Source: Acidobacteriota bacterium (lineage in GTDB: Bacteria; Acidobacteriota; Terriglobia; Terriglobales; Acidobacteriaceae). Taken from it: a stretch of DNA of 5,324 nucleotides. Of this stretch, positions 1 to 5,324 are shown piece by piece. The stretch is taken from assembly GCA_021781255.1 (NCBI GenBank), contig JAJXXG010000911.1, positions 1-5,324 of the forward strand, read 5' to 3'. How positions within the stretch are numbered: position 1 is the stretch's first letter; every line of letters begins with the position of its first letter. The translations under genes were made by a program, and so were the position numbers. The notes under the pieces were generated by a model. That model saw nothing but the letters and a program-made list of their open reading frames with translations. It was not told the DNA's origin and did no database searches.

Positions 1-110
1 TGCAGGAGATCAGGAGCGCGCTGGATGGGGCAGTTTCCACAGCGGGGCATGGTTTCCCACAATGCAAGTGGCTGGGCGCGAAGACGCGTCTGCCTTTAGT
101 CTGGAAAGCC
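1..110. other. Leader before parA, no gene recognised
   Basis: No reading frame here gives a recognisable protein end. The frame of parA is open to the window edge, but it has no ATG, GTG or TTG codon in these bases. One other frame closes with TAG at 97-99, and its residues do not remind me of RsmG, the protein often encoded just before parA. Two similar boxes, GTTTCCACA (33-41) and TTTCCCACA (53-61), lie in the same orientation 20 bases apart. A weak GGAAAG (103-108) sits only two bases before the parA ATG. The parA promoter may be here or further upstream; no good -35/-10 pair is visible. Confidence 0.5.
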
Positions 111-956
111 ATGGGGAAGATAGTTGGGATCGTCAATCAGAAGGGTGGAGTGGGCAAGACCACAACCGCCATCAATCTCGCCGCGTGCCTGGCCCTGGAG
201 GGATTGAAGACGCTCCTGATCGACTGCGATCCGCAGGCGAATGCCTCGTCGGGACTGGGATTTCAGCGCGATGATGAGCGACACTCCATCTACGACGTGC
301 TGGTGGGCGACAGCCCGGCGGATCAGGTGATTCTTCCTGCGGGCGTGGATCGGCTTTGGCTTCTTCCCGGCTCGAAGAATCTGACTGGCGCGAATATTGA
401 GCTGGCCGGGGCGGAGGATCGGACGCTGCGCTTGCGACGGGCTCTCGATCCGATTCGAGAGAACTTTGACTGGATTCTTCTGGACTGCCCTCCCGCCCTG
501 GACCTGCTGACGTTGAATGTACTGAGCGCAGCGGAGTCGCTGATTGTGCCACTTCAAGCCGAGTATTTTGCCCTTGAAGGGATCTCTGAGCTGATTTCAA
601 CTCTGGAGCGCGTCCGCGCGGCATACAACCAGGAGTTGACGATCGAGGGTGTTCTTCTGACCATGTATGACGACCGAACCAATCTGGCTCAGCAAGTGAC
701 GGAGACCCTGCGCGAGTATTTTCGCGAGATTCTCTATCGTACGGTGATACCGCGGAACGTACGCCTTGCCGAGGCACCGAGTCATGGCAAGCCGGTGGCG
801 GTGTATGACCCGCGCTCACGGGGCACAGAGGCCTACTTCGATCTCACGACCGAGTTCCTGGCCCGCAATCAAATGGAAAGCCCGCGAGCCATCGAGCGCA
901 AGAAGATGGCAGCGGCGCGGCCGCAGGCGAAGGTGACTTTCTGGCCCTACTCCTGA
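111..956 (+). CDS. parA: Chromosome-partitioning ATPase ParA (Soj type)
   Basis: ParA/Soj is a deviant-Walker-A ATPase. ATP-bound dimers coat the nucleoid, and ParB-parS complexes stimulate hydrolysis, which moves or separates replication origins. The protein has 281 residues. The P-loop [11 protein letters not shown] covers residues 9-19, with the family's signature Lys11 and the Walker Lys16. The A' motif [16 protein letters not shown] follows, with Asp38 and Asp40. Walker B is WILLDCPP with Asp125. Near the C-terminus the typical [17 protein letters not shown] stretch lies before the final helix. The ATG at 111 is chosen because Soj proteins begin MGKI directly before the P-loop strand; its ribosome site is weak. 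There is no N-terminal helix-turn-helix, which points to the chromosomal (type Ib-like) class and not the P1-plasmid class. The last 25-30 residues form a basic tail beyond the roughly 253 residues of Bacillus Soj. parB follows 146 bases downstream. Confidence 0.96.
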   Translation: MGKIVGIVNQKGGVGKTTTAINLAACLALEGLKTLLIDCDPQANASSGLGFQRDDERHSIYDVLVGDSPADQVILPAGVDRLWLLPGSKNLTGANIELAGAEDRTLRLRRALDPIRENFDWILLDCPPALDLLTLNVLSAAESLIVPLQAEYFALEGISELISTLERVRAAYNQELTIEGVLLTMYDDRTNLAQQVTETLREYFREILYRTVIPRNVRLAEAPSHGKPVAVYDPRSRGTEAYFDLTTEFLARNQMESPRAIERKKMAAARPQAKVTFWPYS

Positions 957-962
957 GGGGCG

Positions 963-979
963 AGGTGATGGGATCACCT
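963..979 (+). other. Hairpin just after parA
   Basis: A perfect inverted repeat, AGGTGAT (963-969) and ATCACCT (973-979), forms a seven-pair stem with a GGG loop. It starts seven bases after the parA stop. No T-run follows, so it is not a standard intrinsic terminator. It could protect the parA mRNA 3' end or slow polymerase. Function is inferred only from position. Confidence 0.5.
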
Positions 980-1014
980 GCCTGGACTGGCCGCAGAGGA
1001 ATGAACGCGGCGAG

Positions 1015-1038
1015 GATCGCCCGCTGTGAGCGGGCATC
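1015..1038 (+). other. GC-rich hairpin between parA and parB
   Basis: GCCCGC (1019-1024) pairs with GCGGGC (1030-1035) around a TGTGA loop. The stem continues outward with GAT/ATC (1015-1017 and 1036-1038) past one bulged C. No T-tract follows. It is the second stem-loop in the 146-base parA-parB spacer. It could act as a weak or Rho-assisted terminator, an RNA-processing site, or nothing. Confidence 0.5.
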
Positions 1039-1090
1039 ATGCAGCCGGGGCCTGGGGACATGTTATCGCCGCAATTGCAATGCGCAGAAT

Positions 1091-1096
1091 TGAGGA
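1091..1096 (+). promoter_or_regulatory. Ribosome binding site deciding the parB start
   Basis: TGAGGA lies here. Its GAGG core (1092-1095) is seven bases before ATG 1103, a normal spacing. The alternative TTG at 1097, two codons upstream in frame, would leave only one base, so ATG 1103 is preferred. Confidence 0.7.
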
Positions 1097-1102
1097 TTGT
1101 CG

Positions 1103-1999
1103 ATGTCAAATATTCCGGTTTCCGATCTGAAACGCCGCGCCCTTGGCAAGGGGCTCGATTCACTGCTTCCGCGCCCGCATCTTGGCCCTGCGAGCGAGCC
1201 CGAAGGCGGCAAGCCGCGCGAGATTGCAGTGGACCAGATCGATCCGAACCCGTTTCAGACGCGATCGCACGTGAACGAAGAGCAACTTGCGGAGTTGGCT
1301 GCTTCGATTGCGGCGAACGGAGTGGTGCAGCCAATTCTGGTACGGCCCCAGGCGAGCGGGCGTTTCCAGCTGATCGCAGGAGAGCGCCGCTGGCGCGCTT
1401 CCAAGCTGGCCGGCAAGGCCACGGTCCCGGCAATTCTGCGGCAGGTCTCGGACGAGCAGGCGATGGAAATCACCATCGTCGAGAATCTGCAGCGCGCCGA
1501 TCTGAACGCGATGGAGCAGGCGCGGGCGTTCGAACGGTTGTCGCGCGAGTTCCACATGACCCAGGAGCAGATGGCGCAGCGCACCGGAAAAGACCGTGCT
1601 ACGGTTGCTAACTTTCTGCGTCTATTGAAGTTACCACCATCTGTGCAGCAACGTGTGGAGTCGGGTGTGCTGACGTTTGGACATGCGCGCGCGCTGCTGG
1701 CGTTTGAGAGCGCAGAGGAGATTGAAAAGGCGGCGCAGCGCGTGGCGGCGCTTTCAATGTCGGTGCGGCAGACCGAGAGCTATGTTCAGGGCATGATCGA
1801 CCCCACGCGCAAGGTCAAGAAGGAGCCCAAGGTCAAGCTGCCTCTCGATCCCAATGTGCGCGAGGCGCAGGACGAGCTGCAGCGGGCGTTGGGTTTGAAG
1901 GTCATGATCGAGGATCGCAATGGGCGGGGCAAGGTGATTATCGAGTACGCGCGGCTTGAGGACTTTGACGCACTGATGGAGCGGATTACGGGCCTGTAG
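1103..1999 (+). CDS. parB: Chromosome-partitioning protein ParB (Spo0J type)
   Basis: ParB loads on parS sites, spreads as a CTP-dependent sliding clamp, recruits SMC and stimulates ParA. The protein has 298 residues from ATG 1103. Residues 12-22, RALGKGLDSLL, are the basic N-terminal tail that in this family touches ParA. The N-terminal ParB/Srx CTP-binding domain spans about 38-135, with PNPFQTR near 48-54, the GERRWR motif at 93-98 and ENLQRADLN at 127-135. Both nucleotide motifs are intact, so a working CTPase is expected. The central helix-turn-helix domain follows (about 136-225, with MTQEQMAQRTGKDRATVANFLR at its core). A linker rich in Lys and Pro leads to the C-terminal dimer domain (about 243-298). 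Length and architecture match chromosomal Spo0J/ParB. It probably shares a transcript with parA despite the 146-base spacer. I found no good parS palindrome in the window. Confidence 0.96.
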   Translation: MSNIPVSDLKRRALGKGLDSLLPRPHLGPASEPEGGKPREIAVDQIDPNPFQTRSHVNEEQLAELAASIAANGVVQPILVRPQASGRFQLIAGERRWRASKLAGKATVPAILRQVSDEQAMEITIVENLQRADLNAMEQARAFERLSREFHMTQEQMAQRTGKDRATVANFLRLLKLPPSVQQRVESGVLTFGHARALLAFESAEEIEKAAQRVAALSMSVRQTESYVQGMIDPTRKVKKEPKVKLPLDPNVREAQDELQRALGLKVMIEDRNGRGKVIIEYARLEDFDALMERITGL

Positions 2000-2000
2000 T

Positions 2001-2042
2001 TCTATTAAGTGCTTATTTATCATAATTTTATACGGTTTTTAG
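2001..2042 (+). promoter_or_regulatory. AT-rich island with promoter-like elements
   Basis: Only 9 of 42 bases are G or C, in a sequence otherwise near 60%. It contains CATAAT (2021-2026), a five-of-six match to a -10 box, without a good -35 at the right distance. Another pair is TTAAGT (2005-2010) with TATACG (2029-2034) at an 18-base spacing. A small inverted repeat, TAAG-TG-CTTA, covers 2006-2015. It starts right after the parB stop and lies about 120 bases before the GH39 gene, so it most likely carries that gene's promoter. The T-run at 2036-2040 has no stem before it, so I do not call a terminator. Confidence 0.4.
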
Positions 2043-2106
2043 GGAGCCTACCCGCCCGATGCCTGTAAGGGGCTGGGAAGGATTGAGCTGATTGAACTGC
2101 CGGAGA

Positions 2107-2123
2107 GCGGCCGCGCAGGCCGC
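2107..2123 (+). other. GC hairpin in the GH39 leader
   Basis: GCGGCC (2107-2112) and GGCCGC (2118-2123) form an all-GC six-pair stem with a GCGCA loop. It ends 35 bases before the GH39 start codon, so it would lie in the 5' untranslated leader if transcription starts in the AT-rich island. No T-run follows. A regulatory role is only a guess. Confidence 0.35.
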
Positions 2124-2158
2124 GGGCGTCGTGGTTGACGATGTGAGCAGGGGGAGCT

Positions 2159-3841
2159 ATGGGGAAGGCCGCCTTTATCCTGATCTGTCTTGTGAGTCTG
2201 GCTGCCCTGGGGCAGACTTCCCGGCCTGATCCGGTTTCGATTGAGGTCAATCTTGCAAAGCCGGTTGGGAGCTACAGCCCCATCACGAACTGGTTTGGTT
2301 ACGACGAATCGAACTACACGACGATGCACTACGGCGAGCAGTTGCTGGGCGAACTGCACGATCTGAGCCCTGAGCCGGTAACGATCCGCGCGCATCATCT
2401 GCTGACGTCAGGCGACGGCGTGGCGGAGCTGAAGTGGAGCTCGTCGAATGTCTTTCATCTGGACGCGAAGGGCAAGCCCGTTTACGACTTCACCATTACC
2501 GACCGGACCTTTGACGAGTTTGCGAAGGCAGGCGTACGGCCAATGGTGGAACTGGGTTTTATGCCGAAGGATCTGGCGGCAACGGTACCGGGCATTACGC
2601 AATACCAGCTTCACTTCCCTGCGCATACGATGGGGGGCGCGTCGAACAACCCGCCGAAGGACTACGCGCTCTGGAGGGAACTGGTGCGGAGGTTCACGGA
2701 GCACCTGGTTGAGCGTTACGGCCGAGAGCAGGTGAGCACGTGGTACTTCGAGGTATGGAACGAACCGGACATCGAGTATTGGCATGGAACGCCGGCGGAG
2801 TATCTCAAGCTGTACGACTATACGGTGGCAGGCGTACGGGCGGCGCTCCCAGATGCCAAGGTGGGTGGGCCGGCGAGTACCGGGCCGGCGAATGCCAAAG
2901 CGAGCGCGTTTCTTGAGCGATTTCTCGAACACTGTCTGAACGACAGAAGCGCCGCCGACGGTGGCTCGATTCCGCTGGATTTCATCTCGTTCCATCCCAA
3001 GGGCCGCCCGAGCCTGGTGGATGGGCATGTGCGGATGGGGCTTGCGCATGAGTTGCAGGCAGCCGATGAGGGATTCCGGATTGTGGCCAGGCATCCGGAG
3101 CTGAAGCGGCTACCAATTATTTTGAGCGAGGCCGATCCGGAGGGATGCGCGGCGTGTTCGGCGCAGGAAAACCCTGCGAATGGATACCGCAATGGGCCGC
3201 TGTATGCGGCATATACGGCGACGGCGGTGAAGGCGCTGTTCGAGATGCAGGATCGGGCGGGCGTGAATCTGGCGGCGATGCTCTCCTGGTCGTTCGAGTT
3301 TGAAGACGGGGGCTACTTCGAGGGCTATCGCACGCTGTCGACGCGCGGCATCGACAAGCCGATCCTGAATCTCTTCCGCATGACGGGGATGATGGGCGGC
3401 GAGCGGGTGAAGACGGAGAGCACGGGAGCGGTCCCGCTCGATGAGCTGGTGGCAAGCGGTGCGCGCAAGGCGCCCGACGTGGATGCACTGGCAACCAGGT
3501 CGCAACGGCAGGCGGCCGTATTGGTGTGGAACTATGACGACGACGATGTATCCGCGCCGGACGCGGAGGTGCACGTGACGATCGACGGGATTCCGGCGGG
3601 GGTGAAACGGGCGCAAATCGAAGAGTTCCGGATCGATGACGGGCATAGCAATGCATTCACGGTGTGGAAGCGGATGGGATCGCCGCAAGCGCCCACCGCG
3701 GAGCAATACGCGCAGTTGAAGGCCGCGGGGCAACTGGAGCTGCTCAGGTCGCCGGTATGGCTGGATGTGACCGACGGGAAAGCGACGATTGCGACAACGC
3801 TGCCGCGGCAGGCGGTTTCGCTGTTGCGGCTGGAGTGGTGA
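2159..3841 (+). CDS. Secreted glycoside hydrolase family 39, beta-xylosidase-like
   Basis: This is a 560-residue protein of clan GH-A, a retaining (beta/alpha)8-barrel enzyme. Family 39 includes beta-xylosidases, alpha-L-iduronidases and some exopolysaccharide glycosidases; xylosidase is the likeliest activity, but the substrate is not proven by sequence. The acid/base motif WYFEVWNEPD places the catalytic Glu at residue 202. LPIILSEADPEG places the nucleophile Glu at 324. Both are intact and 122 residues apart, close to the 117 of the classical Thermoanaerobacterium xylosidase. The barrel fills about residues 30-430 and a beta-rich C-terminal domain about 430-560, ending in the usual LPRQAVSLLRLEW. 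Residues 1-18 look like a type I signal peptide: Lys3, a hydrophobic core, and Ala-Leu-Gly before Gln19. There is no lipobox. ATG 2159 is the only plausible start, because TGA at 2144-2146 closes the frame upstream. Its GGGGAG site ends just two bases before ATG, unusually close. The gene stands alone between parB and a terminator. Confidence 0.9.
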   Translation: MGKAAFILICLVSLAALGQTSRPDPVSIEVNLAKPVGSYSPITNWFGYDESNYTTMHYGEQLLGELHDLSPEPVTIRAHHLLTSGDGVAELKWSSSNVFHLDAKGKPVYDFTITDRTFDEFAKAGVRPMVELGFMPKDLAATVPGITQYQLHFPAHTMGGASNNPPKDYALWRELVRRFTEHLVERYGREQVSTWYFEVWNEPDIEYWHGTPAEYLKLYDYTVAGVRAALPDAKVGGPASTGPANAKASAFLERFLEHCLNDRSAADGGSIPLDFISFHPKGRPSLVDGHVRMGLAHELQAADEGFRIVARHPELKRLPIILSEADPEGCAACSAQENPANGYRNGPLYAAYTATAVKALFEMQDRAGVNLAAMLSWSFEFEDGGYFEGYRTLSTRGIDKPILNLFRMTGMMGGERVKTESTGAVPLDELVASGARKAPDVDALATRSQRQAAVLVWNYDDDDVSAPDAEVHVTIDGIPAGVKRAQIEEFRIDDGHSNAFTVWKRMGSPQAPTAEQYAQLKAAGQLELLRSPVWLDVTDGKATIATTLPRQAVSLLRLEW

Positions 3842-3856
3842 GGCGAGCGACTCCGT

Positions 3857-3885
3857 TTGCTTTGCCGTAGCGGTCGATTTATTCT
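3857..3885 (+). promoter_or_regulatory. Possible weak promoter upstream of the terminator and deoC
   Basis: TTGCTT (3857-3862) and TATTCT (3880-3885) are 17 bases apart and match the sigma-70 consensus at three and four of six positions. Transcription would begin near 3892, before the hairpin at 3910. The match is poor. It is listed because the space between the terminator and deoC is too small for an ordinary promoter. Confidence 0.2.
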
Positions 3886-3909
3886 TCTTGTTCTGATTGT
3901 TCCCGGCGA

Positions 3910-3945
3910 GGCTCCTCTGCATGGCGGAGGGGCCAGTGTTTTTTT
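3910..3945 (+). terminator. Intrinsic terminator between the GH39 gene and deoC
   Basis: GGCTCCTCTGC (3910-3920) pairs with GCGGAGGGGCC (3924-3934). The 11-pair stem includes two G-U pairs and closes on an ATG loop. After AGTG come seven T's (3939-3945). This is the only hairpin plus T-tract in the window. It should end the GH39 transcript 69 bases past its stop codon. It could instead, or also, act as a leader attenuator of deoC, which starts 41 bases after the last T. Confidence 0.8.
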
Positions 3946-3973
3946 GTTGCGTGGAACGCTCAAGTATCAGTTT

Positions 3974-3977
3974 GGAG
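3974..3977 (+). promoter_or_regulatory. Ribosome binding site deciding the deoC start
   Basis: GGAG is followed by eight bases and then ATG 3986. This normal spacing, and the terminator lying across the longer frame from TTG 3857, both argue for ATG 3986. ATG 4001, five codons on, is a less supported alternative. Confidence 0.65.
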
Positions 3978-3985
3978 ATGGAAGC

Positions 3986-5029
3986 ATGGCCCTCCAACCC
4001 ATGACGTCAACTCAAAGCCCGGGAGGTCACGGCGCGCATTCCGGGCCATCGATACCGGTGGCGCTGAACGGACGCGCGCTCGCAGGCAATCGCCGCATTC
4101 CGCTGAATCTTGACTGGGTGGACCAGGTGCGCGTGAACACGAGCGCGGTGGAGCGCCGTACGGCTACGCAGGTGGCGCGGCGCACGGTGAAGAAAGACAC
4201 GCAGGCGGCATGGCTGCTGCGCGCGATTGCGTGCATGGACCTGACGACGCTGAGCGGCGACGACTCGGCGGAGCGCGTGCGACGGCTGTGCGCCAAGGCG
4301 CGCAACCCGCTGCAGCGGCACATCGTGGAAGGCCTGGACATAGCGGAGCTGCACCTGACGGTGGGCGCGGTGTGCGTGTATCACGCGTTTGTGGAGACGG
4401 CGGTGAAGGCGCTCGAAGGGTCCGGGATTCCGGTGGCCGCGGTCTCCGCCGGATTTCCGGCGGGACTTTCGCCGCTGGCGGAGCGCGTCGCGGAGATTCA
4501 TCGCTCGGTTGAAGCGGGGGCGCGGGAGATCGATATTGTCATCACGCGGGCGCATGTGTTCGGCGGCGAGTGGCAGGCGCTCTACGACGAGGTAGCGGCG
4601 TTCAAGGAGGCATGCGGAGCGGACGCGCATCTGAAGGCGATTCTGGGCACGGGCGACCTGATGACGCTGCGGAACGTGGCGCGTGCGAGCTGGGTAGCGA
4701 TGATGGCGGGCGCGGATTTTATCAAGACCTCGACGGGCAAGGAGGGCGTGAACGCGACCCTGCCGGTTTCACTGGTGATGGCGCGGTGCATTCGCGATTA
4801 TGCCGAGCGGACGGGGATGGCGGTGGGATTCAAGCCGGCGGGCGGCATTCGCACGGCGAAGCAAGCGACGGACTGGCTGGCGCTGATGAAGGACGAGCTG
4901 GGGCGGCCGTGGCTTGAACCTTCGCTATTCCGGTTTGGGGCCAGCGGGATGCTGGGCGATATCGAGCGGCAGCTGGAGCATCATTTGACGGGGCATTATT
5001 CGGCGACGTATCGGCACCCGCTGGCGTAG
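3986..5029 (+). CDS. deoC: Deoxyribose-phosphate aldolase, long human-like type
   Basis: DeoC is a cytoplasmic class I aldolase that splits 2-deoxy-D-ribose-5-phosphate into acetaldehyde and glyceraldehyde-3-phosphate, the last step in using deoxynucleosides as carbon source. The protein has 347 residues from ATG 3986, longer than the 259 of E. coli. The Schiff-base Lys is 247 in GADFIKTSTGK. The helper Lys is 283 in VGFKPAGGIRT, and the catalytic Asp is 183 in REIDIVI; all three are present. Family signatures also include MDLTTLSGDD (84-93) and SAGFPAG. Several segments resemble human DERA as I recall it: ARRTVKK (64-70) then QAAWLL, LTTLSGDD, GAVCVYHA, and the ending SDIERQ-like GDIERQLEHHLTG. 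Residues 1-38 are a low-complexity tail without family match, probably disordered. The preceding terminator separates it from the GH39 gene. The dehydrogenase gene follows after 26 bases, almost certainly co-transcribed. Confidence 0.95.
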   Translation: MALQPMTSTQSPGGHGAHSGPSIPVALNGRALAGNRRIPLNLDWVDQVRVNTSAVERRTATQVARRTVKKDTQAAWLLRAIACMDLTTLSGDDSAERVRRLCAKARNPLQRHIVEGLDIAELHLTVGAVCVYHAFVETAVKALEGSGIPVAAVSAGFPAGLSPLAERVAEIHRSVEAGAREIDIVITRAHVFGGEWQALYDEVAAFKEACGADAHLKAILGTGDLMTLRNVARASWVAMMAGADFIKTSTGKEGVNATLPVSLVMARCIRDYAERTGMAVGFKPAGGIRTAKQATDWLALMKDELGRPWLEPSLFRFGASGMLGDIERQLEHHLTGHYSATYRHPLA

Positions 5030-5044
5030 GCGGTTGCGAGCCGG

Positions 5045-5050
5045 AAGGAG
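5045..5050 (+). promoter_or_regulatory. Ribosome binding site deciding the aldehyde dehydrogenase start
   Basis: AAGGAG, part of a GGAAGGAG run from 5043, is five bases before GTG 5056. It is the strongest ribosome site in the window and fixes a GTG start over the in-frame ATG at 5083, which has no such site. Confidence 0.75.
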
Positions 5051-5055
5051 ACGCA

Positions 5056-5324
5056 GTGAGCATTGCGGAGAAGTTCCAGACGATGGAGTACGGAGCGGCG
5101 CCGGAGGATCCGAAAGAAGTTGTCCTGTGGCTGGAGCGGCACCATCGGCGGTTCGAGGAGTTTATCGGCGGCGCATGGGTGAGGCCGCGGAGCGGCGCAT
5201 ACCAGACGACGAGCGACCCGTCGACCGGCGAGGCGATCGCCGAGGTGGCGAAGGGGAATGGCGACGACGTGGAAGCCGCGGTGGCGGCGGCGCGGACGGC
5301 GCTGCCCGCGTGGCAGGCGCTGAG
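5056..5324 (+). CDS. Aldehyde dehydrogenase, 5' end only
   Basis: Only the first 89 codons lie in the window; the gene continues past the right edge. From GTG 5056 the product has a polar leader with EYGAAPEDPKEV (about residues 11-22), then FIGGAWVRPRSGAYQTTSDP, STGEAIAEVAKG and DVEAAVAAARTALPAWQAL. This order (F-I-G-G-x-W, then D-P-x-T-G-E, then the A-A-x-x-A-x-x-x-W helix) is the usual N-terminus of the NAD(P)-dependent aldehyde dehydrogenase superfamily. The cofactor and catalytic Cys/Glu regions are beyond the edge, so activity cannot be judged. With deoC 26 bases upstream, the natural substrate would be acetaldehyde from DeoC, oxidised to acetate (or acetyl-CoA if acylating; not decidable here). 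From memory, deoC is followed by aldehyde dehydrogenase genes in some Actinobacteria too, and those proteins carry a similar leader before the fold. Confidence 0.87.
   Translation, partial: MSIAEKFQTMEYGAAPEDPKEVVLWLERHHRRFEEFIGGAWVRPRSGAYQTTSDPSTGEAIAEVAKGNGDDVEAAVAAARTALPAWQAL

Noticed and set aside
62..274. 70-codon plus-strand frame overlapping the start of parA
   Set aside because: It has no recognisable motif or ribosome site, and most of it lies over the conserved ParA P-loop region in another frame.
1263..1278. CACGTG-centred sequence inside parB as a parS site
   Set aside because: It matches about 10 of 16 parS positions as aligned to the Bacillus consensus, with flanks not palindromic, and encodes ordinary ParB residues. 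The CACGTG at 2736-2741 and the CACGTG near 3573 fit no better.
1039..1611. Plus-strand frame of 190 codons overlapping parB
   Set aside because: Its product is low-complexity Arg/Ala/Gly with no family signature, and parB with intact motifs occupies the same bases in another frame.
2527..2839. Repeat GGCAGGCGTACGG at 2527-2539 and 2827-2839
   Set aside because: Both copies are in frame and encode Ala-Gly-Val-Arg in the GH39 barrel. Thirteen shared bases with the same codons in a codon-biased gene are likely chance.
3857..3985. 43-codon N-terminal extension of deoC from TTG 3857
   Set aside because: It spans the terminator hairpin and T-run, has no ribosome site, encodes no family-like residues, and ATG 3986 has a well-spaced GGAG.
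3110..3997. Long minus-strand open frame of 295 codons
   Set aside because: It lies antisense to the GH39 gene, has an Arg/His/Pro-rich product with no recognisable motif, and arises from the GC-biased third codon positions of the real gene. It also runs through the terminator.

Overview
The window reads as ordinary chromosome from a GC-rich bacterium, roughly 60% G+C by eye. It holds five plus-strand genes and no RNA gene, CRISPR array or insertion sequence that I can see. A chromosomal-type parA-parB pair, a secreted GH39 glycosidase and a deoC-aldehyde dehydrogenase pair would fit an Acidobacteriota (Terriglobia) genome. That placement rests on gene style and order as I remember them, not on a search, and should be held loosely.

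Layout: 1-110 is a short leader with no convincing gene. parA (111-956) and parB (1103-1999) form the chromosome-segregation pair. They are separated by 146 bases containing two hairpins without T-tracts. Bases 2001-2042 are a sharply AT-rich island that probably carries a promoter. A secreted family-39 glycoside hydrolase follows (2159-3841). A clear intrinsic-terminator hairpin with seven T's lies at 3910-3945. Then come deoC, deoxyribose-phosphate aldolase of the long human-like type (3986-5029), and, 26 bases later, the 5' end of an aldehyde dehydrogenase gene (from GTG 5056) that runs off the window.

How the genes work together: ParA (deviant-Walker ATPase) and ParB (CTP-binding parS clamp) segregate the replication-origin region. 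The GH39 enzyme is exported and should trim xylosidic or related oligosaccharides outside the cytoplasm. DeoC splits 2-deoxyribose-5-phosphate to acetaldehyde and glyceraldehyde-3-phosphate, and the adjoining dehydrogenase is well placed to oxidise the acetaldehyde. The three blocks (segregation, glycan hydrolysis, deoxynucleoside catabolism) look like neighbours rather than one system.

I found no strong case for an undescribed system. The most interesting places are the terminator-like hairpin so close to deoC that no ordinary promoter fits between them, a short ORF starting in that hairpin's loop, the AT-rich island after parB, and two DnaA-box-like repeats before parA.
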